Below, piece after piece: positions 1-6,994 of a stretch of DNA of 64,000 nucleotides; within the stretch, counting starts at the first letter, position 1, and each line of letters opens with the position of its first letter. Under the pieces are notes generated by a model. The model was given only the letters and a program-made list of their open reading frames with translations, was not told the DNA's origin and did no database searches. The stretch covers positions 1,364,001 through 1,428,000 of the forward strand of contig NZ_CP007451.1 of NCBI RefSeq assembly GCF_000626635.1, written 5' to 3'. The stretch is from Draconibacterium orientale. GTDB taxonomy: Bacteria > Bacteroidota > Bacteroidia > Bacteroidales > Prolixibacteraceae. The translations under genes were made by a program, and so were the position numbers.

Positions 1-202
1 ACGCGGCCAGCAGGTAAAACGTGGCGATATTATTGGCTATGTTGGAAATACTGGCGGATCAACTGCACCACACCTGCACTACGAAGTACATAAAGACGGA
101 CGAAAAGTAAATCCCGCCTATTACATGTTTAAAGATCTGACACCTCAGGAATACGACAAAATGATTGCGATTTCGTCTAATATTGGGCAGTCGCTGGATT
201 AA
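1..202 (+). CDS. M23 family (LytM-type) metallopeptidase, C-terminal part
   Basis: This is the last 66 codons of a gene that begins before the window; the reading frame starts at base 2 and stops at TAA 200-202. The visible protein contains [18 protein letters not shown], the typical end of an M23 (lysostaphin-like) zinc endopeptidase with its HxH motif (HLH). The family cuts peptidoglycan cross-bridges or regulates amidases in the periplasm. After the domain comes a short tail (KVNPAYYMF then about 25 residues) as in DUF-free Bacteroidota M23 proteins. Domain content upstream of the window cannot be seen, so whether the enzyme is active or degenerate is unknown. Confidence 0.85.
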   Translation, partial: RGQQVKRGDIIGYVGNTGGSTAPHLHYEVHKDGRKVNPAYYMFKDLTPQEYDKMIAISSNIGQSLD

Positions 203-373
203 GGCATTCTTAAAAAGCCCTTCCTATTCGAAGAAAAACAGAAAATAGATCACAAAGATTATTACAATGATAATCCATGTAAATAATCTCACTGAACCAA
301 TCTTCTTATGAAAGAAACTCTTCATGATTGCTAAATAGGTTTGTTCAAATATGTTGAAAATAACAAAAAAGCT

Positions 374-2563
374 TTAGCACTTCTCATCCAAAACCAGTTC
401 TTCAAAGGCTTCCCGGTAAAACCGGTTTTTATTAATAAGTTCTTCGTGTCTGCCAATTGCTGCTACACCTTTATTTTCAATCACATAAATTTTATCTGAA
501 TAACGAGCAAGTTGAGGCCTGTGCGTTACAAAAATTATTGCAACGTCCTTTTTAATCCGGTTCATCATTTCAATAACAAATTTCTCTGTTCGTCGCCCCA
601 TTGCAGACGTAGCTTCATCGAGTAATAGCAATTGGGGCTTGTTATATAAAGCTCTTGCTAAAGATATCATTTGCCTTTGCCCCCCAGAAAGATTAGTACT
701 GTTCTCGTTAATGATGGTTGCATATCCTTGTTGGAATTCTGTAATGAACTCATGAAATCCATATTCCTGGCAAAACTGAACAACCTTTTCTGTATCAGGA
801 TTCTCTTCCAGCGCAATATTTTCCAGTATAGTACCATTAAATAATTGAACATGCTGCTCTACAACTCCTAAGTATTTCCGCCATGTTACTGTTTCATTCC
901 TCAACCAATCTTCTCCATTTACCAGAATTCTACCGGACTCAGGCTTCTGAAATCGTTGCAAAACAGAAAGCAATGTACTTTTGCCACAGCCAATGTCTCC
1001 AAAAAAAGTTACCATTTCTCCTCTGTTCACCTCGAAATTGATATCCTTAAGCAACAAACTCCTCCCGGGAAAACGGAAGTTTAATTCTTTTACCTGAAGG
1101 TTGTTAAGTTGAAACACATCTTCTTGCCTATCAAAATCGCAAACCTGGTACTCAGGTTCAGCAGCAGCAAATTCATACATTCGATCAAAAGCAATGCGGG
1201 CTTCCTGAAACTGAATATTCGCCATGGCAATATTTATTACCGAGGTTCCCATTCCTCCTACCAAAGTAATAATGGCCATCATTTGCCCCAACATTAATTG
1301 TTCAGACAATATTAAAAATGAAGTCCATGAAATAACTCCTGCAACCAGTATTGCACTTCCGAGGCTAATCCAGAAATTAAGCCGGGCTCCAAGCAATCCT
1401 AAACTGTAAACTTTCTGCATAAAAAATTCATAAATAGCATTTACAACTTTTGAAAACAGGTTTTCGCGGTTATACGATTTAATCGCTTTTATTCCGCTAA
1501 TGGTATCTATATACTTGCTTTCGGTAGCAGCATAGCTTTGCATTACTTCGCGTTGGGCAACAATAATCCTTTTGTTGTAACGCCACGCCAAAAAGCCAAA
1601 AACCGGTACCGACAATAAACTTATAAAACCGGTTGATACCGAGTAAAAGAAGATGTATCCTGCTGATATCAATGTAACCAATACATCAATAACTATCTGG
1701 CTGCTTAAATAAACAACAACCTTTTGTATACGGCTGGCATCATTCATACGAGCAATCATATCGCCGGTTGAAGTGCTATCGAAAAAAGGTTTGGGCAAAA
1801 AAAGCAAATTGCCAAAAAAGTTAGCAATTAAGCGCACATTCATTTCTTTACTTTGCCGTACCAAAAATATACTGCGCACATAGGTTATAAGCGCCCTTGC
1901 CAAAAGAATAATGGAGAAAATTACAATTCCAAACACCAGTGTTCGAATATTTCTTTCGGGTAAAATCTGATCGATTAATTTTTGCGAGAAAATAGCGGTG
2001 GCCAAACCTAATACCGAAATTACAACCCCAAGAAAAGCAGCAATACCCAATAGTGGGAAATCCTCTTTTATTAAACGCAGAAACCAGATACGTTTATTCG
2101 TGGTTTCAGACTCTTTTGTAATAAAACTTTTACCGGGAGAAAGTTTAAGAAGCGTTTTACTTTTCCAAACTGCAGCCAATTCTTCTTCGGTATATTCTGT
2201 AACTCCCCACCCCGGATCACCAATGATAAATTTACCATTAGCAAAGCCGTAACAAACCACAAAGTGCTCCAGTTTTTCTTCTTTTAAGATGTGCAAAATT
2301 ACCGGTTCACCTTGTTCTTTCAGGTTCTTTATATCTGCCTCATAACCACCCGCCTCAAAACCCAGCTTAACAGCCGCCTGATACAACCCCAGCATAGACG
2401 TACCATTTAGCGTAGTTCCGCTTTCCTCGCGCAGTTTTTCCTGGGTGGTTTCGCCACCATAATATTTAACAAGCGATGCTAAGCAGGCAAGTCCGCAGTA
2501 AAACTGGCTATGTTGTTTAATGAAGGATTTTGTGATGTATTTAATCTGATGTTTGGGTCTCAT
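374..2563 (-). CDS. C39 peptidase-containing ABC exporter (bacteriocin-type)
   Basis: A 729-aa peptidase/permease/ATPase fusion that removes double-glycine leaders and exports the peptide across the inner membrane. The N-terminal C39 domain (about 1-150) shows Q17, catalytic C23 in FYCGLACLASL, H100 in LEHFVVCYG and D116 in GDPGWG, so the protease triad is intact. Transmembrane segments fill about 165-440. The ATPase follows: Walker A GDIGCGKST (522-530), signature LSGGQ (625-629), Walker B LLLLDE (D649, E650) and switch His H681 in VTHRP. The D-loop is odd: SAMGRR where SALD is usual. It is the last gene of a minus-strand run (5-helix protein, redoxin, 56-aa peptide, this gene) and lies downstream of a GG-leader peptide gene, its likely substrate. 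No HlyD-type adaptor is visible nearby. The family assignment is firm; the substrate is inferred from context. Confidence 0.93.
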   Translation of the reverse strand: MRPKHQIKYITKSFIKQHSQFYCGLACLASLVKYYGGETTQEKLREESGTTLNGTSMLGLYQAAVKLGFEAGGYEADIKNLKEQGEPVILHILKEEKLEHFVVCYGFANGKFIIGDPGWGVTEYTEEELAAVWKSKTLLKLSPGKSFITKESETTNKRIWFLRLIKEDFPLLGIAAFLGVVISVLGLATAIFSQKLIDQILPERNIRTLVFGIVIFSIILLARALITYVRSIFLVRQSKEMNVRLIANFFGNLLFLPKPFFDSTSTGDMIARMNDASRIQKVVVYLSSQIVIDVLVTLISAGYIFFYSVSTGFISLLSVPVFGFLAWRYNKRIIVAQREVMQSYAATESKYIDTISGIKAIKSYNRENLFSKVVNAIYEFFMQKVYSLGLLGARLNFWISLGSAILVAGVISWTSFLILSEQLMLGQMMAIITLVGGMGTSVINIAMANIQFQEARIAFDRMYEFAAAEPEYQVCDFDRQEDVFQLNNLQVKELNFRFPGRSLLLKDINFEVNRGEMVTFFGDIGCGKSTLLSVLQRFQKPESGRILVNGEDWLRNETVTWRKYLGVVEQHVQLFNGTILENIALEENPDTEKVVQFCQEYGFHEFITEFQQGYATIINENSTNLSGGQRQMISLARALYNKPQLLLLDEATSAMGRRTEKFVIEMMNRIKKDVAIIFVTHRPQLARYSDKIYVIENKGVAAIGRHEELINKNRFYREAFEELVLDEKC

Positions 2564-2711
2564 AATTTTTAATCAGTTCTCTTTTTTGAATACTTTGCTC
2601 AACAGGAACTTCTTCTTGCTTGCTTCTGTCTTTGGTTTTTGTATTATTTATTAGAACTAAATTTGCCAACAACAAGCCCAAATAGAAGAATATTTTTGCT
2701 ATGTTTTTCAT
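2541..2711 (-). CDS. Small 56-aa single-span membrane peptide in the exporter operon
   Basis: A small open frame read by eye: ATG at 2709-2711 directly follows the TAA of the redoxin gene, and the frame closes at TAA 2541-2543, overlapping the start of the ABC exporter by 23 bases. The product begins MKNIAKIFFYLGLLLANLVL, one hydrophobic helix, and continues with a charged tail (KTKDRSKQEEVPVEQ and onward) of about 33 residues. It fills the only gap between two otherwise abutting genes, which favours translation by coupling. It has no family I recognise. It could be an accessory or immunity factor for the exported peptide, or a membrane adaptor; none of these is shown by sequence. Confidence 0.6.
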   Translation of the reverse strand: MKNIAKIFFYLGLLLANLVLINNTKTKDRSKQEEVPVEQSIQKRELIKNYETQTSD

Positions 2712-3260
2712 TTATTCTCTAAAAAATAGTGTATCTGAATCACTCCCAATTTCTGCAGTAATAGCTTCGGGCTTGGTTTCACCCAAAAATTGTTTTTTCA
2801 GCTTTTGCCCTTTATCGTAAATATATACCGACGGCAAAACCGCTTTCCCAAATGATCGTTCAAACTTACTATCCCTGTCAAGCAATACCTCCAAATTATC
2901 GATCTCCTGTAAATGGTATTGTTCGCAGAATTTTTCGATACGTACTAATGAATCATCAGGAGTTATCATTACTAACTGGCAATTATTAAATTCATCAGCT
3001 CGCAGCCCAATTTCTTTGGCTTCGTATTGACAATGTTCACATTCGGGGTGGAAATAGATTAAAATCAATGACTGGTCTGAATCAAAATCCTGTAAGTTTA
3101 TTGAATCGCCAAAAACAGAAGCAAAAGCAGCATCCGGCAATGTTTGTATTCTTATTTCTGCTTCTTTCTTTTCGTTGTATTTACTGATAACCTGAACAAT
3201 AAGATAAGCAACTACAATTCCTATTATTACAATTACAAGGTATTTTATTATTTTTCGCAT
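2712..3260 (-). CDS. Membrane-anchored thioredoxin-like redoxin (TlpA/AhpC-TSA type)
   Basis: A 182-aa protein with an N-terminal membrane anchor (about 5-25) and a periplasm-facing thioredoxin fold. The active site is the CxxC motif C74-E-H-C77 in YFHPECEHCQYE; the conserved cis-Pro region appears as AVLPSVYIYD near residue 140. Such redoxins reduce or form disulfides in exported proteins. The start ATG abuts the stop of the upstream membrane-protein gene (TAA then ATG), and the 56-aa frame abuts its own stop, so this is one operon with the C39 exporter. The predicted precursor peptide of the same locus has three cysteines, so a role in setting its disulfide state is plausible but inferred. 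Confidence 0.8.
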   Translation of the reverse strand: MRKIIKYLVIVIIGIVVAYLIVQVISKYNEKKEAEIRIQTLPDAAFASVFGDSINLQDFDSDQSLILIYFHPECEHCQYEAKEIGLRADEFNNCQLVMITPDDSLVRIEKFCEQYHLQEIDNLEVLLDRDSKFERSFGKAVLPSVYIYDKGQKLKKQFLGETKPEAITAEIGSDSDTLFFRE

Positions 3261-3920
3261 TTAGCTTAAGTTTAGTGTTAAAAACATACCCAGCACTACC
3301 CACAACAAAAGGCCACTGCCATACGATGTAACTACCAGCTTTAGAGCTCCTCCGAAATTTTGTGTTGGTTTTTCTTTTTCCTCGTTAATAAGATCTTTTA
3401 ACAGCCACGCCAGTACCAGAAAATAAACAAGATTGAAAATATTAAGCATACCCAATGGATGAACAAACAAAGGATCAATTGCATTTTTATCGAAAATATT
3501 AAGAAGGGAAAAGGGTATAAACTGTAAATCGTTTAGAGTTGATAGTTCTTTGAAGAATATGAAAACAACCAATTTTGTAATACCGGATAAAACATATACA
3601 AACTCGGCTAGCAGGGCTATTTTAAATAACTTGCTGAATTTTAGATCAATTTGTACAAAAAAAATTCCGATATAAAGACATAAACTGGTAAAAACCACTC
3701 GTATAAAAAGAATTATCGGGATGAAAACATAGCCCAACCATTCCCATTTTTTCGAAAGCTCCAGCATTTTATCAATTCGGCTTAAGGCCAATTGCTCTCC
3801 GTAGGTTTGGTAATACAGTATATCACTCACAAATAAGTAATTAAACGAGAATGCCAATAATGCATTAACAAAACACAACACTAAAAACAATATCCATCCA
3901 TTATAATAAGTATTCTTCAT
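3261..3920 (-). CDS. Polytopic membrane protein of unknown function in the exporter operon
   Basis: A 219-aa hydrophobic protein with about five predicted membrane segments (near 8-30, 62-90, 98-125, 155-172 and 195-217). No catalytic motif is visible. The general look is that of Yip1-like or DoxX-like small membrane proteins, but I cannot assign a family. It is the first gene of a tight minus-strand run with the redoxin, the 56-aa peptide and the C39 exporter. In such loci polytopic proteins of this size may pair with the redoxin as electron donor or act in self-protection; this is context only. A 473-base non-coding stretch separates it from the small genes upstream. Confidence 0.65.
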   Translation of the reverse strand: MKNTYYNGWILFLVLCFVNALLAFSFNYLFVSDILYYQTYGEQLALSRIDKMLELSKKWEWLGYVFIPIILFIRVVFTSLCLYIGIFFVQIDLKFSKLFKIALLAEFVYVLSGITKLVVFIFFKELSTLNDLQFIPFSLLNIFDKNAIDPLFVHPLGMLNIFNLVYFLVLAWLLKDLINEEKEKPTQNFGGALKLVVTSYGSGLLLWVVLGMFLTLNLS

Positions 3921-4393
3921 TGCAATTTGAGGAAATTAAAAATGATTAACACAATAAGACAATCACCAAGACAACTGATTGACTAACTTTTACACGCATC
4001 GGATTTTATCGCAATAACACATTGCCCATAAAATGGTATGCCCACAACAATTCAGTGAAAAATAATTAAACTTTATTGTGGTGAACTAATGAATAAATAC
4101 CACCATTATTGTGTAAAAAATTACACAATAATGGTTGATTCAATTCTTATAGAAGAGAATCAAAGTATCCATATGCTAACACAGTAATCACATATAGCAA
4201 TCACAAGAGACACTGACCAGGTTCTCCTTTTTTTATAAACCAAAAATGCTCTTTAAATGACAATGTTTGTTTACTAAGAATTAATTAGAATAATCTCAGT
4301 TGAGATTTGTAATGAAATTCCCTCAAGTAGAACAGTTAGATACCCATGTGCTAGTTATTACAACACACCCATGCAACAATAAATCCATAGGTA
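3921..4393. other. Non-coding interval inside the bacteriocin-like locus
   Basis: This 473-base AT-rich stretch separates the small membrane gene from the exporter operon, all on the minus strand. I see no open frame longer than about 20 codons with a plausible start on the minus strand. It holds one strong feature, the perfect palindrome at 4102-4135. The exporter operon therefore probably has its own promoter here, though no clear TAnnTTTG element was found near 3920. Confidence 0.5.
4102..4135. repeat. Perfect 15-bp inverted repeat with 4-nt loop
   Basis: The arms ACCATTATTGTGTAA (4102-4116) and TTACACAATAATGGT (4121-4135) are exact reverse complements around AAAA. With no U-run directly after either arm and an AT-rich stem, it looks as much like an operator for a dimeric regulator as like a terminator. 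It lies between the small peptide genes and the exporter operon, so it could separate their transcription. Confidence 0.75.
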
Positions 4394-4582
4394 CTAATTA
4401 GCTGAATTACTTTTATTTCTCTTGCTCACATATGAATTTAGAAAAAAAACAATTGCTAAAACAACAAGAGCAACAACAAATGCGGTATGTAAATAATCAT
4501 TCGATGTTCCAAAAATAAAAATAGAACCAAGTACTAGCACAACTGAAGAAATCAGATACATTAAAATTTTCAGCGTTCTCAT
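4394..4582 (-). CDS. Small two-helix membrane protein, possible immunity protein
   Basis: A 62-aa protein beginning MRTLKILMYLISSVVLVLGS, with two membrane segments (about 5-24 and 32-52) and a basic Lys/Arg/Asn/Ser-rich end. I place the start at the ATG of 4580-4582; the frame is open further upstream to a TTG that abuts the stop of the precursor gene, but that extension would run through the hairpin at 4609-4633 and adds a poor N-terminus. Position right after a double-glycine peptide gene and the small hydrophobic basic form resemble bacteriocin immunity proteins. No homology is recognised, so the role is inferred. Confidence 0.55.
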   Translation of the reverse strand: MRTLKILMYLISSVVLVLGSIFIFGTSNDYLHTAFVVALVVLAIVFFLNSYVSKRNKSNSAN

Positions 4583-4608
4583 TTTATTCGATTTTTTTAT
4601 CTTAAACA

Positions 4609-4633
4609 GCCTTCCCATACAATAAAGGAAGGC
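4609..4633 (-). terminator. Hairpin between precursor and small membrane gene (attenuator-like)
   Basis: On the minus strand GCCTTCC pairs with GGAAGGC around an 11-nt loop, followed by TGTTT. The 7-bp GC-containing stem lies 22 bases after the precursor stop and about 27 bases before the chosen start of the next gene. The weak U-run suggests partial termination or a 3' stabiliser that would make precursor mRNA more abundant than the downstream mRNA. Confidence 0.5.
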
Positions 4634-4654
4634 CATTTGAAAGAAATTATACAA

Positions 4655-4858
4655 TTAGCAAGAACTATATACATTCGCGATATTCCCGGCAGCAAGTGTT
4701 GCCGCACCATACCAAGTAGCTGGAACGGCCCAGATGCCTGGATTAACTATTGTTGCTCCAACAACACATACTGCAGAAAAAGCAGCCACTCCAATGGCCC
4801 AGCCACAAGAGGAACCTCCATTAACAACTTCCATTCTCTCAAAACTCAATTCTTTCAT
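4655..4858 (-). CDS. Double-glycine leader bacteriocin-like precursor peptide
   Basis: A 67-aa peptide. Residues 1-15 (MKELSFERMEVVNGG) form a short leader with the charged/hydrophobic pattern and terminal Gly-Gly cut by C39 peptidases. The predicted mature peptide is residues 16-67, 52 aa: three cysteines (C18, C31 and the final residue C67), many Ala/Gly/Val, four aromatic Trp/Tyr in the second half, and a central NPGIW turn. Small-residue spacing such as GVAAF, GATIV and GAATLAAG fits a membrane-inserting helix. The C39 exporter, redoxin and small membrane proteins nearby on the same strand support export and self-protection. No lanthipeptide or other modifying enzyme is visible. Antimicrobial activity is not shown; it could also be a signalling peptide. 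Confidence 0.78.
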   Translation of the reverse strand: MKELSFERMEVVNGGSSCGWAIGVAAFSAVCVVGATIVNPGIWAVPATWYGAATLAAGNIANVYSSC

Positions 4859-4967
4859 AACTATAGAATTTAAGTATTAAGGCGTTGTGCCCCACTTTAA
4901 CAATTGCCAATTTGCAAAAGTGCGTCCCGGATGGTAGTTTTGTATGGGCGGTTTATCAAAACTGCCT

Positions 4968-5017
4968 GCCTCCCCGGGCCGGGAACAAATATTGCGAGTA
5001 CTTGCCCCCGGGGAGGC
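4968..5017 (-). promoter_or_regulatory. GC-rich long-loop hairpin upstream of precursor gene
   Basis: Arms GCCTCCCCGGG (4968-4978) and CCCGGGGAGGC (5007-5017) are perfect 11-bp reverse complements with a 28-nt loop. The GC content is far above the surroundings. It lies about 110 bases before the precursor start on the minus strand. It may be a leader structure or a protein-binding site; no U-run follows that would make it a plain terminator. Confidence 0.6.
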
Positions 5018-5434
5018 TTACCCAATAAATTTGTTTTTCCCTATTAATGAGAGTTGTTGCATTTTAGTTTGTCTTGAATCCTGAATCCGGGGTATGAAAT
5101 CAGGGAGTTTTCATTTCTTCAAATTTTAAAAAAAAATGATAAAATAAAGCCGATAATTGAACTTTCACTTTCACAAATCCCAAAACAGCTGTCTTAATGA
5201 CATCTACAGAGCATAATTTCAAACACATGTTTCATAACACTCAGTTTCAGGTATTACCTTTTAATCATAAAAGGAATATACATAGTTAGTCCCCAATCTC
5301 ATATTGACCCAATTTTCACCCTTTATCATGTTAATTGTGAGAATGGAAAGATTTACTCCTTATCCGATGAGCTTCAAAATTGTCATCCCGAAGTCGGTAC
5401 TCCTTTTTCAGTTTATCGGCATTAACCATTGTAA

Positions 5435-5466
5435 AATGTAAAATTTGCCATACGGCATTTTACATT
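5435..5466 (+). promoter_or_regulatory. Hairpin upstream of the MerR-family gene
   Basis: AATGTAAAAT (5435-5444) pairs with ATTTTACATT (5457-5466), and inside it GCC (5447-5449) pairs with GGC (5454-5456) around ATAC, leaving only TT bulged. It sits 66 bases before the GTG start. A symmetric AT-rich site here could be an operator bound by the MerR-like protein itself or an RNA leader hairpin. Confidence 0.5.
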
Positions 5467-5531
5467 ACAATTGGTATTATTTTATACAGACCAAATTTCT
5501 ATATATATTGCATCTTAAATTCAAAAAAATT

Positions 5532-5882
5532 GTGCCGTACAAAAAGCCCAAAATAGAAAAGATGTTGTACTCCATTGGCGAGGTGGCCGATATGTTTGGC
5601 GTAAACGTATCGCACATTCGTTATTGGGAGAACCAGTTTGAGGCGCTGAAACCGGTAAAAAACAAAAAGGGCAACCGCCAGTTTACGCCAAAGGATCTGG
5701 AAACCATCCGAATGATAAACCATTTGGTAAAAGAACGCGGACTTACCATTGACGGCGCCCGGAAGAAGTTGAAAGAAAACCCGGAAGACACACTAAACAA
5801 TTTCGAGGTAGTGAAACGTTTACAGGACATCAGACAAGAACTAATCGCGATAAAAGAAGGACTCGGGGAAAATGAAAATTAA
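5532..5882 (+). CDS. MerR-family transcriptional regulator
   Basis: A 116-aa regulator. The winged helix-turn-helix covers about 11-80: YSIGEVADMFGVNVSHIRYW, then a KGNRQFTPKDLETI wing, then a C-terminal helix (FEVVKRLQDIRQEL) for dimer formation. The start is taken as GTG at 5532-5534 giving MPYKKPKIEKMLYS, since close relatives of this Bacteroidota family start MPYKKPKIEK; the frame is open for 29 codons before it but those residues are hydrophobic and unlike the family. It has no effector domain, so it is a minimal MerR protein of unknown signal. Its end overlaps the start of the Nif3-like gene by 11 bases, so the two are translated together. Confidence 0.88.
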   Translation: MPYKKPKIEKMLYSIGEVADMFGVNVSHIRYWENQFEALKPVKNKKGNRQFTPKDLETIRMINHLVKERGLTIDGARKKLKENPEDTLNNFEVVKRLQDIRQELIAIKEGLGENEN

Positions 5883-6966
5883 AGCTATTACCAATTTTTT
5901 GGAAGATCTTGCACCGTTAAAATTGCAGGAATCATACGACAATGCCGGGCTAATTCTTGGCGACAAAAACGCTGAAGTAGCGGCAGCTTTGATTACACTC
6001 GATGTCACCGAAGCCATTGTTGATGAAGCGATAAAAAGAAAGGCAGGATTAATTATTGCCCACCACCCCATTGTTTTTTCGGGATTGAAAAAAATTACGG
6101 GCAAAAACTACGTTGAACGCACGCTTATAAAAGCCATAAAACACGACATTGCCATTTACGCCGCACACACCAATCTCGACAGTGTTACAGGTGGAGTAAA
6201 TGGCAAAATCTGCGAAAAACTGGGATTGGAGAACTGTAAAATTCTTCAACCCGCCGGCGGAATGCTGAAAAAACTGGTGACTTTTGTTCCGGTTGATCAT
6301 GCCAACCAGGTTCGCGAAGCTGTTTTTGCGGCCGGTGCCGGACAAATCGGGAATTACGACTCGTGCAGTTTTAATGCGCACGGCCAGGGCACTTTCCGCG
6401 GAAGCGACACCACCAACCCTTTTGTTGGAAAAAAAGGCGAGCAGCATTACGAAAACGAAATCCGCATTGAAACCATCTTCCCCGATTACCTTCAGGGGAA
6501 AGTTATAAATGCCCTCGTTCAGGCGCATCCGTACGAAGAAGTAGCCTACGATATTTATTCGCTCGACAATAAATTCGACCAGATTGGCGCGGGTATGATC
6601 GGGACCTTGCCCAAAGAAAAAAGTGAAACTGCATTTCTTCGCCAGTTAAAGAAAACTTTTGAGGTAAAAATGATCAGGCACACCGCTTTACAAGATAAAA
6701 AAGTAAAGAAAATAGCCGTTTGCGGAGGCGCCGGTTCGTTCCTTCTAAACCAGGCAATTGCTTCGGGTGCCGACTTCTTTGTTACCGGCGATTTTAAATA
6801 TCACCAGTTTTTTGATGCCGAAAATAAAATAGTTATCGCCGATATCGGACATTTTGAGAGCGAACAGTTCACTAAAGAACTTTTTTATGAGTTACTTACG
6901 AAAAAATTCCCTAAATTTGCAATCCATTTATCAGAGGTGAATACCAACCCGGTTTTTTACTTCTGA
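5872..6966 (+). CDS. Nif3-like dinuclear metal centre protein (YqfO/YbgI family)
   Basis: A 364-aa protein of the NIF3 family, the long Gram-positive/Bacteroidota form with a central PII-like insert. The metal-binding HHPIVFSG motif is near residue 64-71, a DNAGL motif near 22, AHTNLD near 103, and the C-terminal CGGAGSF and DIGHFESEQ segments complete the metal site. Members form hexameric toroids; a GTP cyclohydrolase-like name is often used but the reaction is not settled. The gene starts 11 bases before the MerR stop and is followed 28 bases later by the zinc-ribbon coiled-coil gene, a pairing common in Bacteroidota. Confidence 0.93.
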   Translation: MKIKAITNFLEDLAPLKLQESYDNAGLILGDKNAEVAAALITLDVTEAIVDEAIKRKAGLIIAHHPIVFSGLKKITGKNYVERTLIKAIKHDIAIYAAHTNLDSVTGGVNGKICEKLGLENCKILQPAGGMLKKLVTFVPVDHANQVREAVFAAGAGQIGNYDSCSFNAHGQGTFRGSDTTNPFVGKKGEQHYENEIRIETIFPDYLQGKVINALVQAHPYEEVAYDIYSLDNKFDQIGAGMIGTLPKEKSETAFLRQLKKTFEVKMIRHTALQDKKVKKIAVCGGAGSFLLNQAIASGADFFVTGDFKYHQFFDAENKIVIADIGHFESEQFTKELFYELLTKKFPKFAIHLSEVNTNPVFYF

Positions 6967-6994
6967 TTTTTATGTATAAAAAAATATTACGAGC

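Larger units (their letters stand above)
4859..5531. other. Non-coding interval upstream of divergent precursor and MerR genes
   Basis: The 673-base gap between two divergent genes holds no convincing gene. It contains a GC-rich hairpin in the leader side of the precursor (4968-5017) and a hairpin just upstream of the MerR gene (5435-5466). A near match to the -7 promoter element for the precursor (CACTTTTG on the minus strand, about 4914-4921) is present but not exact. Confidence 0.5.

Noticed and set aside
4655-4858. Lanthipeptide or other modified peptide class
   Set aside because: No LanM, LanB, YcaO, radical SAM or other tailoring enzyme gene lies in the locus; the redoxin fits simple disulfide handling.
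4637-4873. Open frame opposite the precursor gene
   Set aside because: No signal or leader features; the minus-strand frame has the clear GG leader and matching exporter.
5328-5441. 37-codon open frame in the gap before the MerR gene
   Set aside because: No ribosome binding site or recognisable product, and it ends in the MerR upstream hairpin.
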